A stretch of DNA of 64,000 nt from Methylotenera versatilis 79 (GCF_000384375.1 NZ_ARVX01000001.1:1488001-1552000), one strand, 5' to 3'; numbered from the stretch's first letter, positions 30,806-40,551 are shown. Notes: a model not told the origin generated them from the letters alone. Program-made: numbers and translations.

Positions 30806-32020
30806 TTAACCAACCACTTCGCCCATTTTGAATATTGGCATATACATCGCAATTACTAAACCGCCAATCAACGTACCAAGAACCACCATAATGACTGGTT
30901 CCATTAAGCTGGAAATCGAAGCAACAGCATCATCCACTTCGCCTTCGTAAAAGTCAGCTACTTTACTCAACATCGCATCTAGCGCGCCAGATTCTTCACC
31001 AATAGCGGTCATTTGTAGCACCATATTGGGAAATACCTGTGCGTTTTGCATCGCAACCGTTAAGCTAGTACCGGTACTAATTTCACTTTGAATTCTTTTA
31101 GTGGCGTCATAATAAACACGATTTCCCGCCGCACCAGCCACTGAGTCCAAAGCTTCGACCAAGGGAACGCCCGCAGAAAACATCGTCGAAAGCGTGCGTG
31201 CGAAACGGGCAATAGTCGCTTTGCGGATAAGTTCACCAAAAATTGGCGCTTTTAATAGTAATCTATCCATCGTCGCCTGCATTTTTTCTGAGCGTTTCCA
31301 GGTGTAGAAAAAGAACCATATGGCAAAGCCTATCGAACCAAAAATCGCCCACCACCATTCAACGAAAATATCGGAGATTGCCATCACAACCAAAGTCGGT
31401 CCAGGTAAATCGGCACCAAAACCACTGAATAACTCTTTAAAAGCTGGGATGACGAAAATCATAATGATGGAGGTAATAATAAATGCAACCACTAAAATTG
31501 AGATAGGGTAAGTTAACGCAGATTTAATCTTACCTTTAATCGCCTGAATTTTTTCTTTATAAGTTGCCAAACGATCAAGCAGCGTATCTAAAATACCTGC
31601 CTGCTCGCCAGCACCAATCAAATTACAGAATAAATTATCAAAATAAAGTGGATATTTACGGAAAGATGCACTTAAGCTACTACCAGTCTCAACGTCGGCT
31701 TTGATATCACCCAATAATTTTGATACGGCCGGATTGCTATGACCTTTTCCCACGATATCAAATGATTGCAGTAATGGAACCCCAGCTTTCATCATGGTGG
31801 CTAGTTGACGGGTAAACAGTGTGATGTCTTTGTCAGTGATTTTACCTTTGCTGGCAAAAGCGCTTTGCTTTTTCACTTTCGTCACTGTAATGCCTTGACG
31901 GCGCAAAGTCGCATTCACAAATGATTCGCCTGCGGCACGTATTTCGCCTTTTATTATCTTACCTTTTTTATCTTTGCCTTCCCAAAGGTAGGTGTTTTGC
32001 TTACTCGCAGTTACGGCCAT
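30806..32020 (-). CDS. pilC: Type IV pilus inner-membrane platform protein PilC
   Basis: PilC is the polytopic inner-membrane protein on which the PilB ATPase acts to polymerise pilin. The 404-aa protein has two GspF domains, each with the conserved LFTRQLATMMKAGVPLLQ or FARTLSTMFSAGVPLVEAL motif (near residues 67 and 270). Three transmembrane segments lie near residues 168-195, 215-240 and 373-400. It follows pilB by about 100 bp. In most Proteobacteria pilD (prepilin peptidase) comes next; here a terminator and dsbC follow instead. Confidence 0.96.
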   Translation of the reverse strand: MAVTASKQNTYLWEGKDKKGKIIKGEIRAAGESFVNATLRRQGITVTKVKKQSAFASKGKITDKDITLFTRQLATMMKAGVPLLQSFDIVGKGHSNPAVSKLLGDIKADVETGSSLSASFRKYPLYFDNLFCNLIGAGEQAGILDTLLDRLATYKEKIQAIKGKIKSALTYPISILVVAFIITSIIMIFVIPAFKELFSGFGADLPGPTLVVMAISDIFVEWWWAIFGSIGFAIWFFFYTWKRSEKMQATMDRLLLKAPIFGELIRKATIARFARTLSTMFSAGVPLVEALDSVAGAAGNRVYYDATKRIQSEISTGTSLTVAMQNAQVFPNMVLQMTAIGEESGALDAMLSKVADFYEGEVDDAVASISSLMEPVIMVVLGTLIGGLVIAMYMPIFKMGEVVG

Positions 32021-32118
32021 ATGGCATCCTTATTAGATTCTGCAATTTTTTTTAAATGTGGATTTTAAAAAATGATTTTATTGATCGTTTTATTGAATTA
32101 ATTAATTCTTTTATATAT

Positions 32119-33837
32119 TTATTCATTGGTACAAGCTTCAACTTCAGCTACTGAAGTTAATCCTTGCATCACTTTTAATATGCCAGAGCGGCGCAAATCA
32201 TTGACACCTTCTAATCTGGCTTGATCTGCAATGTCATGCGCAGTGCCATGCTTCATGATGATACGACTAATCGCATCCGTCACCGGCATCACTTGATAGA
32301 TGCCCACACGGCCTTTGTAGCCATCATTACACATTTCACAGCCACCTTCTTTTGGGGCGTAAAGTTGCCATTTTTCCTTGAAGTCTTCTTCAATAAAGCC
32401 AACATCTAGCAATGCTTCTTTTGGTACTTCAATCGGTACTTTACAGTTTTTGCATAAGCGACGCGCCAAACGCTGTGCGGTAATCAGCGATACTGCAGAG
32501 GCAATATTAAACGGCGCAACGCCCATATTTAATAGCCGTGTTAGTGTAGATGGCGCATCGTTCGTGTGTAAAGTGGAAAGCACCATGTGGCCAGTTGATG
32601 CCGCTTTAATGGCCATATCTGCCGTTTCCAAATCGCGAATCTCACCAATCATGATGATGTCAGGATCTTGCCGCAAGAAGGATTTAAGCGCGGCGGCAAA
32701 AGTTAAGCCTTGCTTATCATTCACGTTGACTTGGTTAATGCCAGCAAGTGGAATCTCACATGGGTCTTCAGCAGTGGCGATATTAACACTGGGGTTATTT
32801 AAGATATTTAAGCAGGTATATAGTGAAACCGTTTTACCTGAACCAGTAGGACCTGTCACCAAAACCAAGCCATAAGGCCGACTGACCGCGCTTAAAAGCT
32901 GCTCTTTTTGAATCGGTTCATAACCCAATGCCTCAATGCCAAGCGTGGCGCTGGACGGATCTAAAATACGCATCACGATTTTTTCACCATGAATCAATGG
33001 CAAAGTACTGACGCGAAAATCAATGGTACGCGTTTTAGATAGTACCAATTTCATGCGACCATCTTGCGGAATACGTTTTTCAGAAATATCCATGCTGGAA
33101 ATGACTTTAATGCGGGAAGCCAGCTTATCTTTAATGGCTAAAGGCGGCTGCGTAATATCTTTTAAAATGCCGTCGACACGATAGCGTACGCGGTAAAATT
33201 TTTCGTACGGTTCAAAATGTAAATCCGATGCGCCCATATTAATCGCATCAATCAGCATTTTATTTAAGAATTTAACAACTGGCGCATCGTCTACTTCTTG
33301 CGTGTTTTCAGCTTCTTGCTCTAAATCTTCACCGCCCATGTCCAAATCAAAATCGCCATCCATATCCAGCGACTTCATGCTGGTATCTTTTGATTCGACG
33401 ATTTTTTCTATCCAACGGCCTAATTTGTCATCTTCAACCACCACGGGTGATAACGTCATGCCCATTTGGAATTGCACACTGTCTAAAGAGTGCAGATTGG
33501 TTGGATCAGAGATGCCGACAAACAACACATTGTTGCGATTTTGCAGTGCAATCACACGATTGGTCTGCATCAGTTTTATATCAATCGATTTAACCGGTAA
33601 ATAATCGGGGTTAAAAGCATCAATATTGAAATAAGGAAATCCAAATGCACGCGATGAAACTTCGGCAATTTTTTCGGCGGATATTTTTTTGCTGGCAATA
33701 ATTTGAGTAATAAATGGCACACGTTGGGTATTCGCATGTGTTTGCGCTAAAGTGGCCTCTGTTTCAGAAAGCAACTTTTCTTGCACTAACATACGCGCCA
33801 AACCACTTAACTTGATTGTTGTTGCAGATGCTGCCAT
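32119..33837 (-). CDS. pilB: Type IV pilus assembly ATPase PilB
   Basis: PilB is the hexameric ATPase that powers pilus extension. The 572-aa protein has the N-terminal GspE/MshE domain, the Walker A motif TGPTGSGKTVSLYT near residue 334, the Asp box and Walker B in DPDIIMIGEIRDLETADMAI, the His box GHMVLSTLHTNDAPSTLTRL, and a tetracysteine zinc element (CKNC and CEMC) near residues 465-505. It is upstream of pilC on the same strand. A second, longer PilB/GspE-like ATPase is encoded at 58.4-60.2 kb. Confidence 0.96.
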   Translation of the reverse strand: MAASATTIKLSGLARMLVQEKLLSETEATLAQTHANTQRVPFITQIIASKKISAEKIAEVSSRAFGFPYFNIDAFNPDYLPVKSIDIKLMQTNRVIALQNRNNVLFVGISDPTNLHSLDSVQFQMGMTLSPVVVEDDKLGRWIEKIVESKDTSMKSLDMDGDFDLDMGGEDLEQEAENTQEVDDAPVVKFLNKMLIDAINMGASDLHFEPYEKFYRVRYRVDGILKDITQPPLAIKDKLASRIKVISSMDISEKRIPQDGRMKLVLSKTRTIDFRVSTLPLIHGEKIVMRILDPSSATLGIEALGYEPIQKEQLLSAVSRPYGLVLVTGPTGSGKTVSLYTCLNILNNPSVNIATAEDPCEIPLAGINQVNVNDKQGLTFAAALKSFLRQDPDIIMIGEIRDLETADMAIKAASTGHMVLSTLHTNDAPSTLTRLLNMGVAPFNIASAVSLITAQRLARRLCKNCKVPIEVPKEALLDVGFIEEDFKEKWQLYAPKEGGCEMCNDGYKGRVGIYQVMPVTDAISRIIMKHGTAHDIADQARLEGVNDLRRSGILKVMQGLTSVAEVEACTNE

Positions 33838-34063
33838 TAATTGTTACTCACTTGCGTTAAATTTTGAATTGAATATTTAATCTAGTTTTTAATTTGTACT
33901 ATTTAAACTATTGTAGTTAAACAATATTTTAATGTCCACAATAATGCACTTTTACTTTTTTTTTGTAAAGTTAATGCATCGTAGATATACTTAATTTTTA
34001 GAGAAATTCAATCAATTTGCAACATATAAAGCCATTATTCAACATGGCACGTATGCATTATGC
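33838..34063. other. AT-rich intergenic stretch between pilB and the cold-shock gene
   Basis: With the next two entries this makes a 386-bp gene-free stretch. This part should hold the pilB promoter on the minus strand, but none is clear. One copy of a 20-bp motif (CAATTTGCAACATATAAAGC, 34013-34032) matches, with one mismatch, the core promoter of the cold-shock gene 62 bp downstream. Confidence 0.6.
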
Positions 34064-34092
34064 TTGACTTTTTACAATTTGTAACATATAAA
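34064..34092 (+). promoter_or_regulatory. Sigma-70-type promoter of the cold-shock gene
   Basis: TTGACT (34064-34069), a 17-bp spacer and TATAAA (34087-34092) make a near-consensus promoter. Transcription would begin near 34099 and leave an approximately 125-nt 5' leader before the csp ATG. Long leaders are typical of cold-induced csp mRNAs. Confidence 0.75.
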
Positions 34093-34098
34093 GCGCGA

Positions 34099-34223
34099 AG
34101 GTGTTTGTATTCAGTTTGCATGCCTGCTGTAACTGTATTTATTACGAATACACGTTACTTTGGTATTTAATCTCAGTACAAGCTTTTTGGGGCGCCCCCC
34201 TTGTATTATGTAAGGATGTAGAA
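34099..34223 (+). promoter_or_regulatory. Long 5' untranslated leader of the cold-shock gene
   Basis: The predicted leader contains a GGGGCGCCCC palindrome (34189-34198) about 15 bases before the AAGGA ribosome-binding site at 34212-34216. Such a GC-rich hairpin next to the start region could act as a temperature-responsive fold, as leaders of other csp mRNAs do. This is inferred from position only. Confidence 0.5.
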
Positions 34224-34427
34224 ATGGCACTAGGTACCGTAAAATGGTTTAACGATTCTAAAGGCTTCGGCTTTATTACGCCAGATGATGGTGGTGACGA
34301 TTTATTCGCGCACTTCTCGGCAATTGTTGATTCTGGCTATAAAAGTCTTAAAGAAAGCGAACGCGTGAGCTTCGATGTAACAGATGGACCAAAAGGTAAA
34401 CAAGCTTCAAATATTCAAAAGGCTTAG
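34224..34427 (+). CDS. Cold-shock protein (CspA family)
   Basis: The 67-aa protein is a single cold-shock domain that binds single-stranded RNA or DNA. It starts [22 protein letters not shown] with the RNP1 motif KGFGFI. The second motif is DLFAHFSAI (usually VFVHFSAI), and it ends [11 protein letters not shown]. The frame is open upstream for 41 codons, but the family start and the AAGGA site before 34224 settle the ATG. It has its own promoter and terminator, so it is monocistronic. Confidence 0.95.
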   Translation: MALGTVKWFNDSKGFGFITPDDGGDDLFAHFSAIVDSGYKSLKESERVSFDVTDGPKGKQASNIQKA

Positions 34428-34485
34428 TTTTAAACTAAGACTGTTTTAGATATTAAGAATATTTAGCGCTAAAGTTTAAATTGAA

Positions 34486-34516
34486 ATGGCTCGCAAATCG
34501 CGAGCCATTTTTTTAT
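34486..34516 (+). terminator. Terminator of the cold-shock gene
   Basis: ATGGCTCGC, loop AAATC, GCGAGCCAT followed by a run of seven Ts forms a 9-bp perfect stem about 60 bp after the stop codon. The icd gene converges from the other side; the minus-strand flank lacks a strong T-run. Confidence 0.9.
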
Positions 34517-34599
34517 TCTGACATCATTAAATAATCAATTTTGAGCTGATTTTATTGATGTAGAATTAGTGTTAACCTATTTTTTGCATCAATATTCGC

Positions 34600-35865
34600 T
34601 TACATATGCGCAATGATTTCATCGCCAAATTCAGCGCTGCCCACTTGTGTTGCATCTTCCATTTGGCTTGAAAAATCACCAGTCACGCGTTTAGCTTGAA
34701 TGGCTTTTCCTACGCCTTCCAATATCAAATCAGCCGCTTCTGTCCAACCCATATGGCGCAGCATCATTTCTGCTGACAATATGAGTGAGCTAGGATTCGC
34801 TAGATTTTTACCTGCGATTTTAGGCGCTGTGCCATGTGTTGCTTCAAACATCGCAACGGTATCACTTAAATTTGCACCTGGCGCAATGCCAATACCGCCG
34901 ACTTGCGCCGCCAATGCGTCACTCATGTAATCGCCATTTAAATTCGTTGCAGTAACTACATCGTATTCGCTTGGGTGCAATAAAATCTCTTGCAAGAAAG
35001 CGTCGGCGATACAGTCTTTAATCACGATGCCATTAGGTAATTTTAACCATGGGCCGCCATCAATTTCTACTGCGCCGAATTCTTGTTTAGCTAATTCGTA
35101 ACCCCAATCTCTGAAACCGCCTTCAGTAAATTTCATGATGTTACCTTTGTGGGTAATGGTTACTGATTTGCGATTATTATCAATAGCGTATTGAATCGCT
35201 TTACGAATCAATCGTTTGCTGCCGTCAATTGAAACAGGTTTAATACCTATAGCGGAGTTTTCTGGGAAGCGAATTTTTTTACGCATACCCATATCACTTA
35301 AAAATTGAATGACTTTTGCAACCTCATCAGAACCTGCAGCCCACTCAATACCCGCATAAATATCTTCAGTATTTTCGCGGAAAATCACCATATCGGTTTT
35401 TTCAGGATGTTTAACCGGGCTAGGTACGCCAGTGAAATATTGCACTGGGCGCAAGCAAACGTATAAATCCAGTTCTTGGCGCAAAGTCACATTGAGTGAG
35501 CGAATACCGCCGCCCACAGGTGTCGTTAGCGGACCTTTAATTGAAATCACATAGTCACGCACAGTTTGCAAGGTTTCTGCTGGCAACCAATTATCTTTGC
35601 CTTCTTTATCTTTACTGTAAGTTTTAACGGCTTTTTCGCCTGCATAAACTTCCATCCAAGCAATTTTTCGTGTGCCTTTGTAAGCCTTATTTACTGCGGC
35701 ATCTACTACTTTTTGCATTGGCGGCGTGATGTCTACACCTATACCATCACCCTCAATAAATGGGATAATAGGATTGTTGGGCACGTTAAGTGAGTTATCG
35801 GCATTTACCGTGATTTTATCGCCCGCAGGAACGATTATTTTTGAGTCAACTATTTTTGAAGCCAT
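34600..35865 (-). CDS. icd: Isocitrate dehydrogenase (NADP+)
   Basis: Icd oxidatively decarboxylates isocitrate to 2-oxoglutarate. The 421-aa protein shows [13 protein letters not shown] near residue 32, the substrate loop [10 protein letters not shown] (whose serine corresponds to the AceK-phosphorylated Ser113 of E. coli) and [19 protein letters not shown]-binding [19 protein letters not shown] is near residue 344. In methylotrophs with an incomplete TCA cycle this step mainly supplies 2-oxoglutarate for glutamate. It is divergent from rluE with only 30 bp between the start codons, so at least one promoter must overlap a coding region. Confidence 0.97.
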   Translation of the reverse strand: MASKIVDSKIIVPAGDKITVNADNSLNVPNNPIIPFIEGDGIGVDITPPMQKVVDAAVNKAYKGTRKIAWMEVYAGEKAVKTYSKDKEGKDNWLPAETLQTVRDYVISIKGPLTTPVGGGIRSLNVTLRQELDLYVCLRPVQYFTGVPSPVKHPEKTDMVIFRENTEDIYAGIEWAAGSDEVAKVIQFLSDMGMRKKIRFPENSAIGIKPVSIDGSKRLIRKAIQYAIDNNRKSVTITHKGNIMKFTEGGFRDWGYELAKQEFGAVEIDGGPWLKLPNGIVIKDCIADAFLQEILLHPSEYDVVTATNLNGDYMSDALAAQVGGIGIAPGANLSDTVAMFEATHGTAPKIAGKNLANPSSLILSAEMMLRHMGWTEAADLILEGVGKAIQAKRVTGDFSSQMEDATQVGSAEFGDEIIAHM

Positions 35866-35895
35866 GAAATTTCCTAATTTAAGATAACTCTACGC

Positions 35896-36456
35896 ATGCT
35901 TATATTATTTAATAAGCCATTTAACGTGGTATGCCAATTTAGTCCACATGAATTACCTGATGGAAAAGCGGGTCATCCCACGTTAAAAGACTTCATCGAT
36001 ATTCCCAAAGTGTACGCTGCTGGGCGATTAGATACCGATTCTGAAGGTTTACTTATTTTAACCGATGATGGCGCATTACAACACCAATTAAGTCATCCAA
36101 AACACAAAGAAATCAAAACTTATTGGGCACAAGTGGAAGGTTTGCCACAAGAATCTGACCTGCAAACACTCAGATTAGGTATCGATTTGGGTGATTTTGT
36201 GACAAAACCAGCTGACATACGCCTGATTGAAGAGCCAGATAATTTATGGTCACGGAATCCTCCCATCCGTGAGCGCAAAGCGATTCCAACAAGTTGGCTA
36301 GAAATTAAAATATCTGAAGGCAAAAATCGCCAAGTGCGCCGTATGACAGCAAAAATGGGTTTTCCAACGTTGCGATTAATTCGTTATGCAATAGGAAAAT
36401 ATACAATTGAAGATATAGAAATTGGCCAATTTAAAGTGTTAAGTAGCAGTGATTAA
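35896..36456 (+). CDS. rluE: 23S rRNA pseudouridine synthase E family
   Basis: RluE isomerises a uridine in 23S rRNA (U2457 in E. coli). The 186-aa protein lacks an S4 domain and starts directly with [16 protein letters not shown]. The catalytic aspartate lies in [18 protein letters not shown] near residue 47, and [23 protein letters not shown] in part near residue 140 is the family's RNA-binding C-terminal motif. Length and motifs fit RluE better than RluB or RsuA, which carry an N-terminal S4 domain. Confidence 0.93.
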   Translation: MLILFNKPFNVVCQFSPHELPDGKAGHPTLKDFIDIPKVYAAGRLDTDSEGLLILTDDGALQHQLSHPKHKEIKTYWAQVEGLPQESDLQTLRLGIDLGDFVTKPADIRLIEEPDNLWSRNPPIRERKAIPTSWLEIKISEGKNRQVRRMTAKMGFPTLRLIRYAIGKYTIEDIEIGQFKVLSSSD

Positions 36457-36518
36457 CGCATTCTGATTTAAATATTAAGTGCATGAAAGTTAAGTATTAA
36501 GTACTTGAAAGAAATTTT

Positions 36519-37229
36519 ATGAAACCAATCATTATTTTTCAATTTATTGCGCACGAAGGGCCTGGTTATCTGGCCGAATTTTTAGACACGCAAGCCATTG
36601 AATGGCAATTAGTTAAAGTGAATGAGGGTGATTCATTGCCAGCATCCATATTGGCTTACAGTGGCGTGGTATTGATGGGCGGCCCGATGAGCGTAAACGA
36701 TGATTTACCTTGGATTCCTCCGCTTCTCGATTTAATCCGCGAGGCGGATAAAAGTGCGATGCCATTGCTCGGGCATTGTTTAGGTGGGCAGCTAATCAGC
36801 AAGGCTTTAGGCGCAATAGTTAGCAAAAATCCTGTAAAAGAAATTGGTTGGGGCGAAGTGACGGTTATTGCGAGTGATGAGGCAAAACAATGGTTTGGCG
36901 AGATTGAAAGCTTTAATAGTTTTCATTGGCATGGCGAAACGTTTAGTTTGCCACAAGGCGCTACACACTTACTTTCCAGCCCATATTGCACAAATCAGGC
37001 GTATGCGATTGGCCAGCATTTGGCACTGCAGTGCCATATTGAGATGACAGCTGAAATGGTGCAAAAATGGTGTGATGAAGGCGTGGATGAGTTGGCTGAA
37101 GCGCAATCTAGCCCAGCCGTGCAGCAAGCTGACGTCATGCTGCAGAATGTGCCTTTACATTGTTTCTTTCTAAATAAAGTGGCAAATCAGTTGTACACGC
37201 AATGGATTAAAGGTTTGCAGCTAAATTAG
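36519..37229 (+). CDS. Class I glutamine amidotransferase-like protein
   Basis: The 236-aa protein is a stand-alone GATase-1 domain. It has GVVLMGGPMSVND near residue 50, the nucleophile elbow LGHCLGGQL with cysteine near residue 87, and a His-Glu pair in LQCHIEMT near residue 176. HWHGETF is shared with GMP-synthase-like amidotransferases acting on small molecules or peptides. All three catalytic residues appear present. The target of the ammonia or hydrolysis is unknown. It sits 62 bp after rluE; the 157-bp gap before aroC holds nothing recognisable. Confidence 0.86.
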   Translation: MKPIIIFQFIAHEGPGYLAEFLDTQAIEWQLVKVNEGDSLPASILAYSGVVLMGGPMSVNDDLPWIPPLLDLIREADKSAMPLLGHCLGGQLISKALGAIVSKNPVKEIGWGEVTVIASDEAKQWFGEIESFNSFHWHGETFSLPQGATHLLSSPYCTNQAYAIGQHLALQCHIEMTAEMVQKWCDEGVDELAEAQSSPAVQQADVMLQNVPLHCFFLNKVANQLYTQWIKGLQLN

Positions 37230-37386
37230 TCTTAAAACGGTGTTAACTTGTGTTTAAAAATTAAATGCTAATAGAAGGCGAATCAATAAGGGTGAATAGA
37301 ACGAATGTGGCTGTTTATTGGCGCTGTTAGTAGACATAGTTAAACATGTTAAAATAATCGTTACATTCAATTTAGATGAATTCATT

Positions 37387-38472
37387 ATGTCTGGCAACAC
37401 ATTTGGCACTCTTTTTACCTTAACTAGCTTTGGCGAATCGCATGGCGCGGCGATTGGCGGCGTGGTCGATGGCTGTCCGCCCGGCTTAAGTTTGTGCGCA
37501 GAAGATTTACAATTAGATTTGGACCGTCGCAAGCCGGGTACTTCGCGTCACGTGACGCAACGCCAAGAAGCCGATGCAGTAGAAATATTATCTGGTGTAT
37601 TTGAAGGTAAAACTACTGGCGCGCCAATTGGTTTATTGATTCGCAATACCGATCAGCGCAGTCAAGATTACAGCAAAATCATGGATACTTTCCGTCCAGG
37701 GCATGCCGATTATACCTACAGCCAAAAATACGGCGTACGCGATTATCGTGGTGGTGGACGTAGCAGCGCACGTGAAACTGCTGTGCGCGTGGCGGCTGGC
37801 GCGATTGCAAAAAAATGGTTATCCGAACGTTTTGGTGTAACGGTGCGCGGCTATATGAGTCAAATGGGCGAAATCGATATTCCATTTGAAAGTTGGGATG
37901 GCGTGAATGACAATCCATTCTTTTCGCCTAACCAGAATATTTTGCCTACTTTAGAAGCCTATTTAGACAAAATTCGCGCAGAACGCGATTCAGTCGGCGC
38001 GCGCATTACAGTAGTCGCAGAAGGTGTGCCAGTCGGATGGGGCGAGCCGGTATTTGACCGATTAGATGCGGATATCGCACACGCGATGATGAGTATTAAC
38101 GCGGTAAAAGGCATCGAAATTGGCGCGGGTTTTGAATCAATCAGCCAGCGCGGCAGCGTGCACAGCGATGAAATGACGCCGCAAGGTTTTGTGACCAATC
38201 ATGCCGGTGGAGTTTTAGGCGGTATTTCGACAGGCCAAGAGATTCGCGTCAGCATTGCGCTAAAACCGACTTCCAGCATTCCACAAGAGCGTCGTTCTAT
38301 TGATAAAAATGGCAATGCAGTCACTATGCAAACCACAGGTCGCCATGATCCATGCGTGGGCGTACGCGCGACACCGATTGCCGAAGCAATGCTGGCGCTT
38401 GTTTTGATGGATCATGCGCTGCGTCATCGCGCACAAAATGCGGATGTGGTTTCATCTGTGCCCAAAATTTAG
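37387..38472 (+). CDS. aroC: Chorismate synthase
   Basis: AroC makes chorismate, the branch point to aromatic amino acids, folate and ubiquinone, using reduced FMN. The 361-aa protein starts [20 protein letters not shown] and has the signatures [21 protein letters not shown] and [13 protein letters not shown] near residue 121. [17 protein letters not shown] is near the C-terminus. The frame is open 23 codons further upstream, but the family start is the ATG at 37387. Its product feeds the ubiquinone pathway whose hydroxylases are encoded at 27-30 kb. Confidence 0.97.
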   Translation: MSGNTFGTLFTLTSFGESHGAAIGGVVDGCPPGLSLCAEDLQLDLDRRKPGTSRHVTQRQEADAVEILSGVFEGKTTGAPIGLLIRNTDQRSQDYSKIMDTFRPGHADYTYSQKYGVRDYRGGGRSSARETAVRVAAGAIAKKWLSERFGVTVRGYMSQMGEIDIPFESWDGVNDNPFFSPNQNILPTLEAYLDKIRAERDSVGARITVVAEGVPVGWGEPVFDRLDADIAHAMMSINAVKGIEIGAGFESISQRGSVHSDEMTPQGFVTNHAGGVLGGISTGQEIRVSIALKPTSSIPQERRSIDKNGNAVTMQTTGRHDPCVGVRATPIAEAMLALVLMDHALRHRAQNADVVSSVPKI

Positions 38473-38550
38473 TGAACCCGAAATTTAATAAGTTCAGCAA
38501 TGAATGAATCTGAAATTTAAGTTCGTATTCATTCATTGTTGAGTTTCACT
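38471..38550. repeat. Nested inverted repeat after aroC
   Basis: An 11-bp perfect stem, AATGAATGAAT (38499-38509) against ATTCATTCATT (38527-38537), is enclosed by an outer pair AGTGAA (38471-38476) and TTCACT (38545-38550). GAAATTTAA occurs twice inside, at 38480-38488 and 38512-38520. It begins at the aroC stop codon and fills most of the gap before the MFS gene. There is no T-run, so it is not a classical terminator; it may stabilise the aroC mRNA. Confidence 0.6.
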
Positions 38551-38591
38551 CCTCACTTAAATAATCATTAGATTAACGACTGGACTGAGAT

Positions 38592-39761
38592 TTGAGCCGC
38601 GCATTACACGTTAATCTTTCCCGTTTCTACTTCATTTACTATTTCTTCGTGGGCGCATTTGTGCCTTATTGGGGCTTGTATTTGCAGTCAGAACAATTCT
38701 CAGCGGCTGATATTGGCATCCTAATGTCACTGTTTCAAATCAGTCGTATCTTTGCTCCTAATTTTTGGGGGTGGCTGGCAGACCACACCGGCAAACGCGT
38801 GACCTGGATAAAGCTCACTGCATTTTTAGGCTTATGCGGTTTCGTAGCAGTATTTTGGGCGCATAGTTTTTTCTGGTTATTTTTCGTGATGGCATCGCTG
38901 AGTTTGTTTACCAGCTCCACTTTGCCGCTTTCTGAGTCGTTAACTTTAGCGCATTTGGCGACCACAAATGGACATTACAGTCGCATTCGCATGTGGGGTT
39001 CGCTGGGTTTTATTGTCGCGGCGGTGATATTGGGATTTTTAATTGACACTTACGGCATTAAAAGTTTGTTGTGGTTTTTGTTAAGCGTGCAAATCACTTT
39101 ATTTTTGCTCACATTTAGATTGCCCGAAGCGATTATCAAACCGCATGCGCACGATAACTTTTCTATCTGGCAGATTATCAAACAACCGCCTGTGATCGCT
39201 TTATTGGTCGGTTGCTCCATGATGGTGACTGCGCACGGTGTTCTGTACAATTTTTATTCTATTTACTTGGCAGAACATGGTTATAGCAAAGGCATGATTG
39301 GGTTGCTGTGGGCAGTGGGCGTGGTGTTTGAGATTATGATTTTTATGCTGATGCCGAAATTAATGCAGCGTTTTAGCTTAAAAAACATTCTGCTCACCAG
39401 CCTTGTGTTGGCAGTAATCCGATTCAGCCTGATAGGCGTTGCTGTAGATAACTTGGCATTACTATTGATTGCACAAAGCTTGCATGCGGCCACTTTCGGT
39501 AGCTTTCATGCGGCATCGGTCGAGGTGATTACCCAGTTTTTTAATGGGCGACATCAAGCAAAAGGCCAAGCACTTTATAACAGCGTCGCCTATGGTGTGG
39601 GCGGCACGATTGGCGGACTTGCTGGCGGTTATGCACTGCAATTTCTGGGCGGTGAGAATACGTTCTTATTAGCGGCGATGTTTCCGCTGGCGGGCTTTAT
39701 CGTGATAGCATTGGGATTGAAACTAGCGCAAACGCATGCACGTGCGGGCATGTTTGGATAG
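38592..39761 (+). CDS. MFS permease, HcaT/NupG-like group
   Basis: The 389-aa protein has 12 predicted transmembrane helices and resembles the MFS_1-like group that includes the phenylpropionate permease HcaT. Signatures are the YFIYYFFVGAFVPYWGLYL first helix, GILMSLFQISRI, the loop FWGWLADHTGKRV near residue 58, and RMWGSLGFIVAA. The only plausible start is a TTG at 38592 with GAGAT upstream; the first in-frame ATG lies about 43 codons later, inside helix 2. Substrate unknown. It is followed 17 bp later by a protease-like gene. Confidence 0.85.
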   Translation: MSRALHVNLSRFYFIYYFFVGAFVPYWGLYLQSEQFSAADIGILMSLFQISRIFAPNFWGWLADHTGKRVTWIKLTAFLGLCGFVAVFWAHSFFWLFFVMASLSLFTSSTLPLSESLTLAHLATTNGHYSRIRMWGSLGFIVAAVILGFLIDTYGIKSLLWFLLSVQITLFLLTFRLPEAIIKPHAHDNFSIWQIIKQPPVIALLVGCSMMVTAHGVLYNFYSIYLAEHGYSKGMIGLLWAVGVVFEIMIFMLMPKLMQRFSLKNILLTSLVLAVIRFSLIGVAVDNLALLLIAQSLHAATFGSFHAASVEVITQFFNGRHQAKGQALYNSVAYGVGGTIGGLAGGYALQFLGGENTFLLAAMFPLAGFIVIALGLKLAQTHARAGMFG

Positions 39762-39778
39762 AAAACTAAGGAAATATA

Positions 39779-40474
39779 ATGGTTAACTTAACTGTATTGA
39801 TATCGCCTATATTGAGAATGAAAGCGTTACTAGTTTTAACTCCAGCTATCTTTTTTATAAGCGCCTTCTGTACAAGTGTATTCGCCAATACACAAGTCAA
39901 CGTAGTTGGTCTGTTCAGCAATAAAGCTGTTGTGACGATAAACGGCGGAACGCCACAAAGCTTAAGCGCAGGCCAAACTAAAAGTGGAGTTAAGTTGATT
40001 TCTGCAGACAGCGAATCAGCTACTTTTATGATTGAAGGCAAACGCCAAGTGCTTAAAATGGGTCAAGCGGCATCTGTTGCCGCAAGTGGCGGATCAGAAG
40101 TCAATTCGCCAGTGAGTTTGTATGCCGATAGTAACGGGCATTTTTATGGCAATTTGAATATTAACGGCGCATCGCTTAAGTATGTGGTCGATACGGGTGC
40201 AACTTCTGTTGCCATGAATAGTGGCGATGCGAAATTCGCTAAAATCGATTACGAAAAAGGTGAGAAAGTCATGCTTTCTACTGCCAATGGCGAGGTAGGC
40301 GCATATTTGGTTAAATTGAATACCTTAAAAATTGGCACAATTGTGTTAAATAATGTCGATGCAGTCATACATGAAGGCGGTTCGCCACCTTATGTTTTAT
40401 TGGGAATGTCCGCGTTGAATCGCGTGGAAATGAAACGTGATAATTCGATTATGACTTTAACTAAAAAATATTAA
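39779..40474 (+). CDS. Exported retropepsin-like aspartic protease
   Basis: The 231-aa protein has an N-terminal signal or anchor segment (about residues 15-38). A domain of about 60 residues with VVTINGGTPQSLSAGQT follows, then a single retroviral-type aspartyl protease domain with the catalytic motif YVVDTGATSVAMN near residue 138 and a closing YVLLGMSALNRVEM strand. Single-domain clan AA proteases of this kind work as dimers and are widespread in Proteobacteria. No substrate can be named. It ends at a strong terminator 20 bp downstream. Confidence 0.87.
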   Translation: MVNLTVLISPILRMKALLVLTPAIFFISAFCTSVFANTQVNVVGLFSNKAVVTINGGTPQSLSAGQTKSGVKLISADSESATFMIEGKRQVLKMGQAASVAASGGSEVNSPVSLYADSNGHFYGNLNINGASLKYVVDTGATSVAMNSGDAKFAKIDYEKGEKVMLSTANGEVGAYLVKLNTLKIGTIVLNNVDAVIHEGGSPPYVLLGMSALNRVEMKRDNSIMTLTKKY

Positions 40475-40493
40475 GATAAACCATTCAAATAAG

Positions 40494-40520
40494 AAAACGG
40501 GCTTAATTGCCCGTTTTTTT
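40494..40520 (+). terminator. Terminator after the retropepsin-like gene
   Basis: AAAACGGGC, loop TTAATT, GCCCGTTTT plus further Ts makes a 9-bp perfect stem. The A-rich left arm lets it also act on the converging folE2 transcript. Confidence 0.92.
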
Positions 40521-40551
40521 ATTTACTGCTACTTAATTGAAGTTTTAAAGT

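Noticed and set aside
32378-32875. 165-codon plus-strand open frame
   Set aside because: Antisense shadow of pilB, which has all ATPase motifs in the other strand.
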